From Phytomonospora sp040655735 (GTDB lineage: Bacteria > Actinomycetota > Actinomycetes > Mycobacteriales > Micromonosporaceae): 64,000 bases of DNA. The position numbers and the translations under genes are program-made. Positions within the stretch are counted from its first letter, which is position 1. Each line of letters starts with the position of its first letter. Shown one piece after another: positions 1 to 8,107 of the stretch. The stretch lies in NCBI RefSeq assembly GCF_040655735.1, contig NZ_JBFAKK010000015.1, forward strand, positions 1 through 64,000. The letters are read 5' to 3'. The notes under the pieces were generated by a model. The model saw only the letters and a list, made by a program, of their open reading frames with translations. It ran no database searches and was not told the DNA's origin.

Positions 1-40
1 GACACCTGTCGCGCACGCAGACCATCACACAGACATGCCC

Positions 41-334
41 TCAACAGCACACACGGGACGGAAAACGAGCGAACCGCTTCCCAATCCCAACAGAAGCGGC
101 GGCCATCGAGGCCAGGAAGACCCTGCGCGGGGTCTTCCAGCGCAGCGGCTCGGTGAGCTTGTGGCGGCGCAGCTGGACGGCGAAGCCGTGCTCGAAGTAG
201 TGCCCGGGCGTGCCCTCGAACCGCTCGGCGAAGGTCTTGGCGTAGCAGTGGTCGCAGCCGGGCGAGACCTGCACGCACCCGGTGATGGGATTCCAGCTGG
301 TGTCGGTCCACTCGATCGTTGTCGTTAAGGCCAT
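41..334 (-). pseudogene. DUF5131 (phage Gp37/Gp68-like) protein, C-terminally truncated
   Basis: The first ~75 residues (start MALTTTIEWTDTSWNPITGC) match the N-terminus of the DUF5131/Gp37-Gp68 family, radical-SAM-like proteins common on phages and plasmids. The cysteine cluster C20, C27 and C30 (GC-V-QVSPGCDHCYA) is intact. After RRVFLASM, where the family continues for well over 100 residues, the sequence becomes unrelated and stops at residue 97, so this is a 5' gene fragment. The ATG is preceded by GAGGCGG. It lies downstream of the DUF2637 gene on the same strand. Family assignment is fairly sure; function is unlikely to be retained. Confidence 0.7.
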
Positions 335-462
335 GTCCGCCTCACGGAATCCAGAAAAATCGTTGGCATGAGCCAACGATATATCCGGAGTCCGATGGAG
401 GGCAGAAAGAAGGGCCCCGAGGTGGATCCTCGGGGCCCGTGTCGGTCGGCGGTACAGGGTGG

Positions 463-1800
463 TCAGGCGGTGACGGTCTCGATCCGGGGGATCGAGTCGG
501 GGACAGGCAGCTTGTAGTGCGCGGCCTGGTAGTCCAGCACGCCGTCGGTAACGTCCTTGCCGAGGTTGTGCAGGGTCCGCTTGCTCTTCTTGAAGACCAG
601 CTTGGCCGTGTCCTCGTCGAGGCTGCGGATGAAGTCGTGCGGGCGCTGCGGCGTGCGCGGGTTGCCAGCGGGGTCGAGGGCCGCGGCTGCGTGTTCGCAG
701 ATGTCGTTCCACAGCTTCAGCCGCTCAAGGACGGTGTTCTCCTTGGGCATCGTCTCGTCGGTGGCTTCGGTGCCGCGTGGGGCTTCCCCGTTGACCCGCT
801 GGACGGGCAGGCCGTTGTGGAAGCCGTTGAGGTGCGGCTGTGGCACGGTCCGGGTTGGAGGAGCGGGCTCGGTGAAGGGTTCAGGCGCCAGGGGGAGCGT
901 GTGCGGGATCGCGGCGGGAACGGGGGCTTCCGGTGCAGTGATCGCAGGCGGGGGCGGGGTGGCAAGTTCTGCCTTGGCGTCCTGGAGGACCTTCGCCCGG
1001 GTGGCCTTGGTCAGATCACTGATGTGCTTGGCGCGGGCCTTGATGGCTTTGCAGTGGGCGTACCAGGTCAGAGCATCCCGGGGGTTCGCTTCGTAGCGGC
1101 CCGGAACTGGCGGGTTGATGTGCCAGTTGCGCAGCGCCATCAGGGTCGACGGAAGCGCCCAGATCCAGCGCTGCCCGAACTTCGGGGTGCGGCGCTTGTC
1201 CTCGATGTACTCCACGCCCTGGGTGAACAGGTCCAGGAAGCTGTGGATGAGCGCCACGGCCAGGATCGACAGGCCCGCCAGGTAGAGCCCGGCGACCAGC
1301 GAACCGGTCTCGCCGAACATGTGGACGCCGTTGATGAATGCCGACAGAAGGGCGATGCCCCAGGTGTACTTCAAGAACTTCGATGGGTCGCGGCGCCGGC
1401 GCACCGCCACGAAGGACAGCAGCGCGGAGACGACCGAGACGCCGTCGAGGGTGGCCGGCACGACGTAGGCCATGCCGTTTTTCCAGCCCAGGGTGTCTTC
1501 ACCGAATCCCACGAGCCCGGACAGCGAGGCGACCAGCACCGCGCCCCATACCGAGAAGGCCACGGCGACGGCGAAGGCGAACAGGACGCGCCCGTCGTTT
1601 GCCTTGTCGGCCGGCGTGCTGCCCTTGCCGGTCTTGGTGGCCTTGATCTGCTCGAGGCGGATGTGCGCCCGCTTCTTTGTCTTGCGGTAGAGCCAGAACA
1701 CGAAGATGAGGAGCGCTGCCAGCGCGGGTCCCCACGCCCACGGCGAGAACCCCCACAACGTCCCGTCGGGCTGAAGCCCACTGTTCCAGTCGATGCTCAT
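463..1800 (-). CDS. DUF2637 membrane protein (plasmid/ICE-associated)
   Basis: A 445-residue protein with a short N-terminal hydrophobic segment (about 20-36, ending FVFWLYRKTKKR) and four further membrane segments between residues 70 and 205 containing the motif TLDGVSVVSALLSF. This is the DUF2637 arrangement found on actinomycete plasmids and integrative elements, sometimes near spread/transfer genes. The remaining half is cytoplasmic, charged and Pro-rich. The start MSIDWNSG overlaps the stop of the upstream gene by 4 bp, implying translational coupling. A role in plasmid transfer is inferred from family context only. Confidence 0.75.
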   Translation of the reverse strand: MSIDWNSGLQPDGTLWGFSPWAWGPALAALLIFVFWLYRKTKKRAHIRLEQIKATKTGKGSTPADKANDGRVLFAFAVAVAFSVWGAVLVASLSGLVGFGEDTLGWKNGMAYVVPATLDGVSVVSALLSFVAVRRRRDPSKFLKYTWGIALLSAFINGVHMFGETGSLVAGLYLAGLSILAVALIHSFLDLFTQGVEYIEDKRRTPKFGQRWIWALPSTLMALRNWHINPPVPGRYEANPRDALTWYAHCKAIKARAKHISDLTKATRAKVLQDAKAELATPPPPAITAPEAPVPAAIPHTLPLAPEPFTEPAPPTRTVPQPHLNGFHNGLPVQRVNGEAPRGTEATDETMPKENTVLERLKLWNDICEHAAAALDPAGNPRTPQRPHDFIRSLDEDTAKLVFKKSKRTLHNLGKDVTDGVLDYQAAHYKLPVPDSIPRIETVTA

Positions 1801-2138
1801 CGTTTCTCGTCCTCGTCCTTGTCGATCGGCGTGACGGTCGGTGGCGTAGCTGGCGAAGGGCCCGAACGCCTTCCGATTCCGGTGGAGTCGATTAAGGCGT
1901 CCGGGGACTTGGGCGGCTTCAACGGATCTACCGGTGGCACCGACTCCCAATCGATTTGGTGGGCATGTTCGGCGGCCCATCGCATTAGTCGTGCCTTGAT
2001 GACGCCAAGTCGCAGGTGTCGGGCATCGGTGCCGGCCAAGCGTTTGGCTGCATCGTGGAACGCCTGAAGATCCTCAGTGGGGCCATAGACGGTCTCACGC
2101 CCCCAAGGTGTTTGGGGAGTTGCAGGCACGTTGTTCAC
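1797..2138 (-). CDS. small protein upstream of DUF2637 gene
   Basis: A 113-residue protein that I do not recognise, with a charged helical middle (DLQAFHDAAKRLAG; VIKARLMRWAAEH) and a Pro/Asp-rich tail ending DKDEDEKR. I chose the GTG at 2138 (VNNVPATPQTP) because AGGACGG lies 6-7 nt upstream; an in-frame GTG at 2174 has no ribosome site. It is the first gene of a two-gene minus-strand unit, overlapping the DUF2637 gene by 4 bp, and a large palindromic operator lies 40-100 bp upstream. Confidence 0.65.
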   Translation of the reverse strand: MNNVPATPQTPWGRETVYGPTEDLQAFHDAAKRLAGTDARHLRLGVIKARLMRWAAEHAHQIDWESVPPVDPLKPPKSPDALIDSTGIGRRSGPSPATPPTVTPIDKDEDEKR

Positions 2139-2180
2139 GATCGACCGTCCTATGTGACTCGTCGGGGCCCCCACACTAGC

Positions 2181-2239
2181 ATCAGTTGAATCAGTTCGAT
2201 TGATTCAACTGATAGAAGTAGTCGAACTGATTCAATCAG
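2181..2239. promoter_or_regulatory. palindromic operator upstream of the DUF2637 unit
   Basis: ATCAGTTGAATCA at 2181-2193 is repeated as a perfect 13-bp inverted repeat at 2201-2213 with a 7-bp spacer. A further site at 2222-2236 carries the inverted 14-mer TTGAATCAGTTCGA. The array covers the promoter region of the leftward genes, as expected for repressor binding. No obvious repressor gene is adjacent. Confidence 0.75.
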
Positions 2240-2290
2240 ACTTGCCGTGTTGATGGGTCTAGGTGCCACCGGCACGGTGAGGTGTGGTTC

Positions 2291-2761
2291 CTAGCTCTCG
2301 CTCAAGTCGACGTCGCGGCAGGTAGGGCACCATTCGTTCCACTGGAGACGTAGGTCGTTCAGTGTGTGGCGGCCGCAGCGCGGGCAGGCGTGGGTTTCAG
2401 GGACACAGTTCTCGTCGTCGGGGGTGCGGCACGCCCGGCAGGACTCGAAGGGCAGCAGCCGTTGCGCCGACTCACCACCGCATCGCGGGCACCGGTGCTG
2501 TGCCCGGCCGGCGTCGATCGCCTCCAGGAGCCCGACACGGCGCCGGAAGTACAACGTGTCGGCCCACGCCAGCAGGGGACGCACCCCGACGCCGCTGGCG
2601 GCCAGGTGCTCCATCAGGTCACACAGCAGCTGCGGCCCCAGCTCGTCAAGCGCCTTGGGAGACAGGGGCGTTGCCTCCATGCCCAGGCCGCGCACGGCGC
2701 CGAACGCCCGCAGCGCCTGCTCTGCCGCTTCGGCGATGCGGTCGTACTCGCTGATCTGCAC
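2291..2761 (-). CDS. zinc-ribbon hypothetical protein
   Basis: A 156-residue protein with a helical N-terminal half (MQISEYDRIAEAAEQ) and a Cys-rich C-terminal half: CPRCGG and CRAC, then CPRCGRH and CPTC, which fits two zinc knuckles. A leucine-rich stretch (ELGPQLLCDLMEHLAASG) precedes them. No enzyme signature is seen. It lies on the minus strand 68 bp downstream of another zinc-ribbon protein and may be cotranscribed with it. Function unknown. Confidence 0.7.
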   Translation of the reverse strand: MQISEYDRIAEAAEQALRAFGAVRGLGMEATPLSPKALDELGPQLLCDLMEHLAASGVGVRPLLAWADTLYFRRRVGLLEAIDAGRAQHRCPRCGGESAQRLLPFESCRACRTPDDENCVPETHACPRCGRHTLNDLRLQWNEWCPTCRDVDLSES

Positions 2762-2829
2762 TTACCCTCCTCAAGGGGCTGAAGCCGGTGGGGCCGACTG
2801 GCGGTCCCACCGGCGTGGACTGGGGCTGA

Positions 2830-3705
2830 TCAGAACGGAGCCTCACACCCGCCGCACCTGGCATTCCGGCGCAGCAGCGGTGCCTGGGGCGCAGGCAACG
2901 CACCGCAACCGGGGCAGGCGAAGACCACCAGCCCGGCCTTGGCCTCCTCGATCTCGCGGGTGATTTCGACGGTGAACCGCTCCACCCCCAGCCGGATCAG
3001 GCGACGCAGGGCCGTTGCGGCTCCGGTGTGGGCCGGTCCGGGCAGCTCCACCTCGATGACGGCCGAGACGGCTTCCTCGATCAGCAGTGCCTGGAGATCG
3101 CCGTCCAGCAGCTCGTCGACGTAGTGGCAGACACCAGTGACCTGGGCCATGGCCTCGTCAACGGTGAGGACGTCACCGGTCGTGGAGCGCAGGCCCGGCG
3201 CGGCGTCCAGGGGCTCCAGGCCGCGAACGACGGTCGTGGCTGGATCCCGCGACGTCAGGTAGCCCGCGAAGGCGTCGGCGCCCCAGGGCGTTAGGAAGGC
3301 GCGGTGGGCGGCGTCGGTGCCCTTGGCGTAGGCCACCACGTGTCGCGCGCGGACGTATCCCAGCAGCGAGGTCACCAGCTGCCGCAGTGCGAGGTCGATC
3401 TCGCTGGGCTCCTCGCCCGCGCGAAGGATCGGTTCGACCCGGTCGACGGCGGCCAGAACGGCGCGCCCGGCCACGGCGGCCTCGGAGTTGAGCACGCACT
3501 GCGCGGGCTCGTCGGCGTCAGCCAGCCGGTAACCCGCGCCGACGAGAAGCTCGCCGATGAGCTGGAAGTGGTCGGAGTTCCAGTGCGGGTCGTAGGGGTC
3601 ATTGAGGACCAGATGGATGCGTCGCAGTACCTCCAGGGGATCGGCCCCGCCGGGTGTCCGGAGGCGAGGCTGAGGCGTGGTGGTGGACAGAGGGGACGGG
3701 GACAT
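2830..3705 (-). CDS. hypothetical protein with C-terminal zinc ribbon
   Basis: A 291-residue, mainly helical protein ending in a treble-clef-like pair, CPGCG and CGGC, within the last 35 residues. I recognise no family. The ATG at 3705 (MSPSPLSTTT) was chosen because GAGGTG lies 5 nt upstream; a longer reading frame reaches 3756 without a ribosome site. It is divergent from the gene at 3907, and the shared promoter region holds a 22-bp inverted repeat. Confidence 0.7.
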   Translation of the reverse strand: MSPSPLSTTTPQPRLRTPGGADPLEVLRRIHLVLNDPYDPHWNSDHFQLIGELLVGAGYRLADADEPAQCVLNSEAAVAGRAVLAAVDRVEPILRAGEEPSEIDLALRQLVTSLLGYVRARHVVAYAKGTDAAHRAFLTPWGADAFAGYLTSRDPATTVVRGLEPLDAAPGLRSTTGDVLTVDEAMAQVTGVCHYVDELLDGDLQALLIEEAVSAVIEVELPGPAHTGAATALRRLIRLGVERFTVEITREIEEAKAGLVVFACPGCGALPAPQAPLLRRNARCGGCEAPF

Positions 3706-3771
3706 CGGCACCTCGTTCGCAGGTGGAGGAACAGGTCGTGAGGGCGAGCGCCACACCCGCCTTCACCTGCA

Positions 3772-3864
3772 ATCTTACGTTGTTTTAGTCATGTCGAGAT
3801 CACTCCGATCATGGGGATACTCACCCCTATCGACGCACAATGCATGAGCAAAACAACGTAAGAT
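3772..3864. promoter_or_regulatory. paired inverted-repeat operators in a divergent promoter
   Basis: The 22 bp at 3772-3793 (core CTTACGTTGTTTT) recur in inverse orientation at 3843-3864 (core AAAACAACGTAAG) with only two mismatches. The copies are 49 bp apart, one facing each divergent gene. This looks like a two-site operator, possibly allowing looping or co-regulation. The cognate regulator is not evident. Confidence 0.7.
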
Positions 3865-3906
3865 GGATGCGCGCGCGTCTCCTCCACCGCCCATCCGGGA
3901 GCCCCC

Positions 3907-4401
3907 ATGACACCCCACTCGCAGCCCGGCCGCATCCTCGTCCACGACAACGACGGCCACGGCACCATCACCACTCTCGCCGAACGCGACGGCCTCTACG
4001 TCATCGCCCAGGTCACCCCGGCTTGGTCCACCGTCGACGTCGCCGCCGACCTACCCTCGGCCCATGCCCGCCTTCACGAGCGCCTCGTCGGCGACATCGT
4101 ATGGATCACCCCCATCCCCGCCACGGCACTCGAGGCCACCAGTGACATCCCGCAGGAACTCCTTACCGCCCTGTGGGCCTACGGCCTCACCCCGGCCGGC
4201 ATCCTCACCGTCCCCGCCCCCATCACCACCGTCCTTACCCTGTCGCGCGGCGCCGACGTCCAGGCCGTGTTCACCCACCGCGGTCACGACACCGTCTTCA
4301 CCGTCAACGCCGGCCACCCCGCCTGCTGTCAGGCGTACCTGATCGCCAACAACATCGGCGAAGCCCTCGTCACCACCGGCGACACCCCACCGCTCCCATA
4401 A
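3907..4401 (+). CDS. hypothetical protein
   Basis: A 164-residue protein starting MTPHSQPGRILVHDND. Alternating hydrophobic strands and short helices suggest a compact soluble fold; there is no signal peptide, membrane segment or cysteine cluster beyond CC near the end. The start is supported by GGGAG just upstream. It is divergent from the zinc-ribbon gene across the paired operator. I do not recognise the family. Confidence 0.65.
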   Translation: MTPHSQPGRILVHDNDGHGTITTLAERDGLYVIAQVTPAWSTVDVAADLPSAHARLHERLVGDIVWITPIPATALEATSDIPQELLTALWAYGLTPAGILTVPAPITTVLTLSRGADVQAVFTHRGHDTVFTVNAGHPACCQAYLIANNIGEALVTTGDTPPLP

Positions 4402-4460
4402 GCCCCGGCCACAGGGCGCGGCACCACAGCAAGAACACCCCCAGCCTCTAACGTGAAACG

Positions 4461-4877
4461 GTGCGTCAGCCCCCCATCACTCCAGACCTCCTCGTCCAGC
4501 TCAACGAGAAGCTCAACGCCGCGACCCTGGCCGTCATGGCTGCCCGCGACGACCCACCGGCGCTCGCCCGCGCGCACGCCGTGCGAATCCAGCTTTGGGA
4601 AGCGCTGGCCGATCTCGCCCGCCAGGCCGGACCGGGGGCCGATGCCGTCAAGCTGGCCGCCAGTCTCGCTGCCGAATACGACGGCCAAGCCGCACAGCGC
4701 GCCTCGGCAAAAGCCCGCCGCACTCGCAACCCCGTGGACGGCATCCTCGCGCGCCAACGCCGGCCCGCGGAGTTACCCGGGCTCAGCGCCTCAAACTCGG
4801 TCGCGAATCGTGAACTCGGGCGGCCGCTGTCGCATCAGCACTCACATTGTCAAGTGCTTGACGCTCATGTACATTGA
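4461..4877 (+). CDS. small helical hypothetical protein, probably leaderless
   Basis: A 138-residue protein. The first ~95 residues are Ala/Arg-rich and helical (LLVQLNEKLNAATLAVMAARDD). The GTG start has no ribosome site but TAACGT lies 7 nt upstream, as in actinomycete leaderless promoters. The last ~20 codons run into the operator of the next gene and look like translated regulatory DNA, so the original stop may have been lost. Function unknown. Confidence 0.5.
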   Translation: MRQPPITPDLLVQLNEKLNAATLAVMAARDDPPALARAHAVRIQLWEALADLARQAGPGADAVKLAASLAAEYDGQAAQRASAKARRTRNPVDGILARQRRPAELPGLSASNSVANRELGRPLSHQHSHCQVLDAHVH

Positions 4878-4893
4878 CGTCAAGTGCTTGACA
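4848..4893. promoter_or_regulatory. tandem palindromic operator upstream of the 4910 gene
   Basis: GTCAAGTGCTTGAC, an inverted repeat around a TG centre, occurs at 4849-4862 and 4879-4892, exactly 30 bp (about three helical turns) apart. The second copy ends 17 bp before the ATG at 4910. This is a typical arrangement for cooperative repressor binding. Confidence 0.7.
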
Positions 4894-4909
4894 ACCTGAG
4901 AGGCTCACC

Positions 4910-6127
4910 ATGAACCCCCGAGACGTCGCACCACAGCGCGCCGCCGACAAGGTGACCGTCGCCGCCGAGAAGATCGACCCGTCCCTGCTCCCCCCGCGCC
5001 CGTCCAAAGGCGACATGGCCGGCAGCTACCAGCGCATCGTCCTCAACACCCGTACCGGCCGCCTGCGGTACCTCGAACCCGACTGGCGCATCGTCGTCGG
5101 CAGCTCCGACGACCCGCGCTGGCGCGAGCGCTACCCCGGCGAACGCGTGCCCAGCATCGACCACGAGTCCGTGACGAAGGGAGTGCCCGACGAGCTGTCC
5201 TGGGTGATCGACTCCTGGGACGTCGAACCCGACGACCCGGCCGCCTACTACCCGCGTCCCTACCTGACTCCCGCCGAGGCTCAAGACTTCGTCGATGGAC
5301 TGGTCCCCCTCGCGCAGCGCCTGGTCGACGAACTCTTTGCCGTGCCCGGCAGCTCCCGCGACCGGGACTGGTCGGCCGAATCCATGGCCGCCGCCGCCGA
5401 CATCGGCGGGGCCTGCAGCCGCGAGCAGCGTCCGCCGCAAGTCGCCTACCCCGAGTTCATCAACGCCGCGACCCTCTTCGAGGCGATCCCCGCCCTGGTC
5501 GACCCCAACTGGATCAACGCCAGCGACGACCAGCTCAACCGCTGCGCCGAGGACCTGCTGCGCGACGGGTTGAAGTCGAGGGGAACCCAGTGGCGGCCCG
5601 ACCGGCTCGACCAGGTCCGTGCCCTGTTCCCCGACGCGGCCACCGAGGACGGAGACTACAAGTACACCCGCCTGCAGGTCTATGGCTTGCGGGCCTGGAT
5701 GCACGCCTACCGCGCCAAAGCAGCCGCCGGCCTGACGGTCATCAACGCCGACGACTGGTACAGCACCCACCCCACCCCCGTCACCGCAGACACCACCGAC
5801 GCCCAGCTCCTCGACCTGGCCGACCGTGAAAAGGCCGCCGCGGCCGCCGGCGAGGGCGCACTCCTGGTCGGTGTCGAACACGTCCTGCGTGAACAGCGCA
5901 AGGTTCTGCGCCAGCGCGGGTGGGACGAGCTCGGCGAGATCGCGAAAGCCACCGCCGCCGCCGAGGCCGAGTACAAGCGCCTGCGCACCGGCCGCACCGC
6001 CCAGGTCGCCCGGATCATCGGCTGGGGCGACCACTACAGCAGCAACGACGCCGACCTCGGCCGCCAAGCCCGCATCTCCCGCCAGGCGGTCGGGCAGCTC
6101 CGCGCTCAGCTCGACACCGACGACTGA
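4910..6127 (+). CDS. hypothetical protein with C-terminal HTH-like segment
   Basis: A 405-residue protein, soluble and mostly helical, starting MNPRDVAPQRAADK with GAGAGG 8 nt upstream. The centre (about 120-300) is rich in Trp and Asp with no motif I know. The last 40 residues (RIIGWGDHYSSNDADLGRQA, then RISRQAVGQLRAQL) resemble a helix-turn-helix with a basic recognition helix, so DNA binding is possible. It heads a short plus-strand run to 7100 under the tandem operator. Its size and its place on a mobile region would fit a replication or partition accessory, but that is speculation. Confidence 0.6.
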   Translation: MNPRDVAPQRAADKVTVAAEKIDPSLLPPRPSKGDMAGSYQRIVLNTRTGRLRYLEPDWRIVVGSSDDPRWRERYPGERVPSIDHESVTKGVPDELSWVIDSWDVEPDDPAAYYPRPYLTPAEAQDFVDGLVPLAQRLVDELFAVPGSSRDRDWSAESMAAAADIGGACSREQRPPQVAYPEFINAATLFEAIPALVDPNWINASDDQLNRCAEDLLRDGLKSRGTQWRPDRLDQVRALFPDAATEDGDYKYTRLQVYGLRAWMHAYRAKAAAGLTVINADDWYSTHPTPVTADTTDAQLLDLADREKAAAAAGEGALLVGVEHVLREQRKVLRQRGWDELGEIAKATAAAEAEYKRLRTGRTAQVARIIGWGDHYSSNDADLGRQARISRQAVGQLRAQLDTDD

Positions 6128-6157
6128 TCCTGCCGACCACCCGAAGCAGAGAGAGCC

Positions 6158-6688
6158 ATGTCCTTCGACACCACCGTCGCAGTCCACGACCCGGTGAACC
6201 CCCGCGTGCTGTTCACCGCCGCGGGGCACCTGACCGCCGTCCACGTCCAGGACCACCTCCTGGGACTGCGTGACGGACTGCCCGCACGGTCGACTCTCCT
6301 GAACGGACTCGCCCGCCAGGCGTCGACGGCTGGAACACCCGCCACCGGGATCAACGCGATCACCATCACCAGCGACCATGCCGCCAGCTGTAGCAGGCCA
6401 TCAGCCGCGCGGCAGACCTGTCCGGCCGGCACTGACCGATCCTCGAGCCGAAGGACTTCCATGACCGACCAGATGCCCGCTCTGCCCGACGACACCGACC
6501 CGCACCATTCCACGCGGGCGTGGGTGGATGCGATCGCCCGCCATGGCCGCAAACCCGGCGTCGCGATCCAGACCGACCCTGCCCTGCCCCACCACCAGTA
6601 CGTTTTACTCGCCGAGTTCACCGCGGCCACCGGCGTTAACGTCGCTGCCTTGGCCCGATCGGAGAATCATGACGGCCGGGCAGCCTGA
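6158..6688 (+). CDS. hypothetical protein, possibly two fused or frameshifted genes
   Basis: An open frame of 176 codons. Residues 1-76 (MSFDTTVAVHDPVNPRVLF) look like genuine protein, residues 77-101 (Ser/Arg-rich) do not, and the rest from MTDQMPALPDD at 6461 looks genuine again with its own upstream AAGGA. In another frame the doubtful stretch reads QAISRAADLSGRH and then stops. The simplest reading is a first gene that ended near 6433 and has suffered an indel, and a second gene of 75 residues at 6461-6688. Function unknown for both. Confidence 0.5.
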   Translation: MSFDTTVAVHDPVNPRVLFTAAGHLTAVHVQDHLLGLRDGLPARSTLLNGLARQASTAGTPATGINAITITSDHAASCSRPSAARQTCPAGTDRSSSRRTSMTDQMPALPDDTDPHHSTRAWVDAIARHGRKPGVAIQTDPALPHHQYVLLAEFTAATGVNVAALARSENHDGRAA

Positions 6689-7100
6689 CAACCAGGCCGA
6701 AGACGGTCGTGACCGCTCCGACGAGCCGCAGCGCCTTGAGGGGACCGAACTGGGCGGCATCGCCGAGAGCTGGACTGACGAGCACGGCCTCGTCTACCAC
6801 CGCGATCCCGCCGCAGCGCTCACCGACGACGAACTCCACGCCATCGACGCCGCGATCGCCGAGTACGGTGAGACCGACGAAGAACTACGCGCCGAGGCCG
6901 CCGAACTCGCCTGGGAGGACTGGCTGACCGGCGCCACGTTCGCCGAACTGAGTGAAGTGTGGCGAGCCGGACGGTGCCGGGGCGCTCACGCCTACGACCT
7001 TGCCCGGCAGCTCCAGGTCCGCCGCGAGCATCCGCACCCGGCCGACCTGGAAGCCGCCACCGGGCAGCCGGAACCCGGCGCGGAGCCGCAGGCCGGATAG
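6669..7100 (+). CDS. acidic hypothetical protein
   Basis: A 143-residue, strongly acidic protein starting MTAGQPDNQAED. The ATG lies 5 nt after GGAG and overlaps the end of the preceding gene by 20 bp, which suggests coupling. The central part (EELRAEAAELAWEDWLTGAT, then FAELSEVWRAGR) is helical. No known domain. A long perfect hairpin follows 41 bp after the stop. Confidence 0.6.
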   Translation: MTAGQPDNQAEDGRDRSDEPQRLEGTELGGIAESWTDEHGLVYHRDPAAALTDDELHAIDAAIAEYGETDEELRAEAAELAWEDWLTGATFAELSEVWRAGRCRGAHAYDLARQLQVRREHPHPADLEAATGQPEPGAEPQAG

Positions 7101-7141
7101 TCAGTCGCGTAGCGGCGATCGTCATCTAGTCCCTCCAATCA

Positions 7142-7186
7142 GTGATAACAGCAACCAGCGAAGCCACCGCTGGTTGCTGTTATCAC
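7142..7186. repeat. perfect 19-bp inverted repeat
   Basis: GTGATAACAGCAACCAGCG at 7142-7160 is matched by its exact complement at 7168-7186 with a 7-bp loop. It lacks a T-tract on either strand. It may terminate the upstream transcript or act as an operator for the integrase-like gene that follows. Confidence 0.75.
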
Positions 7187-7219
7187 AAAGTGGCGGGGGT
7201 GTTGCCTGGTGTACGTGGC

Positions 7220-8107
7220 ATGGTGATGCGCATGGACGCAGACCACCCGGTGGGTGCCGCGGCTGCGGCGTATCTCCTGACGCTGGCCAAGCGCAGTGCG
7301 AGTTTGCAGCGGCAGCGGCGGTGGGCGCTGGAGCTGTGGACCGGGTACGTGCGTGCCCACTGCGGCGAGGACTTCACCTTCGCCGACATGTTCGGACTCG
7401 CCCCACAGTGGCTGGACTCCCTACGCTCGCCCGGCACCGACGGGAACGCACCCCGCCTGCGAGGCACTCCCAACACCCCTATCGGGCTGCCCGCCCAACG
7501 CGCCTGCGCAGCCGCCGTCCGCGCCTTCGCCCGCCACACCACCACCCCGGCTCCCGCCCGGCTGCGCCTGCCTCGCCCCGAAGAACTGCCCGCCCTCACC
7601 CCCGGCGACATCGCCCTCTACCGCGAACGCCTCACCGGGCACCGCCCCGCCGGCGTCACGCCCGAAGGCTGGGCCCGGTACCGAGCCGTCGCCCTGACCC
7701 TCCTGGCCACCGGACTGAGCATCGAAGCCCTCGCCACCCTCGACGCCGACCAACACCTCACCCACGGCCCCCTGACCATCACCCACCCCGACCTGCAGGC
7801 CCCCGTACCCCTGCACGGCGGCACCCGCGCGGCGATGAACAGCTGGCTGACCGTCCGCGCCGGCCTCCACGACCGCCTCGAAGGCACCCCCATGCCCGCC
7901 CTGTGGGTCCGCCTGGCCCCCGCCCACACCCAACCCAAACCCCTCGTCCCCCCAGGGCTCCCCGTTCGGCCCCGCGCCCTGGCCTTCCACCACCACACCG
8001 TCACCGACGCGCTCCTCGAAGAGATCTTCCTGCCCCCCGCCGACTGGTCCCTGCGCGCCCTGCGCGACTACACCCGCACCCACCGCCCCTCCCCGCCTGC
8101 ACGGTGA
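7220..8107 (+). CDS. tyrosine-recombinase-like protein, catalytically degenerate
   Basis: About 295 residues from MVMRMDADHP. Residues 20-60 resemble the SAM-like core-binding domain of tyrosine recombinases. The stretch RYRAVALTLLATGLSIEALATLDAD lines up with catalytic box I (usually TGLRxxEL..L.WxD), but the catalytic arginine is serine/isoleucine here, and no H-x-x-R...Y box is found. The frame stops at 8107; in another frame coding-like sequence (GDVLFGPGDNQPTNDAPDEL) continues to 8229, where a MITE interrupts it. It is therefore probably a decayed or repurposed integrase. Family assignment rests on pattern resemblance only. Confidence 0.45.
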   Translation: MVMRMDADHPVGAAAAAYLLTLAKRSASLQRQRRWALELWTGYVRAHCGEDFTFADMFGLAPQWLDSLRSPGTDGNAPRLRGTPNTPIGLPAQRACAAAVRAFARHTTTPAPARLRLPRPEELPALTPGDIALYRERLTGHRPAGVTPEGWARYRAVALTLLATGLSIEALATLDADQHLTHGPLTITHPDLQAPVPLHGGTRAAMNSWLTVRAGLHDRLEGTPMPALWVRLAPAHTQPKPLVPPGLPVRPRALAFHHHTVTDALLEEIFLPPADWSLRALRDYTRTHRPSPPAR

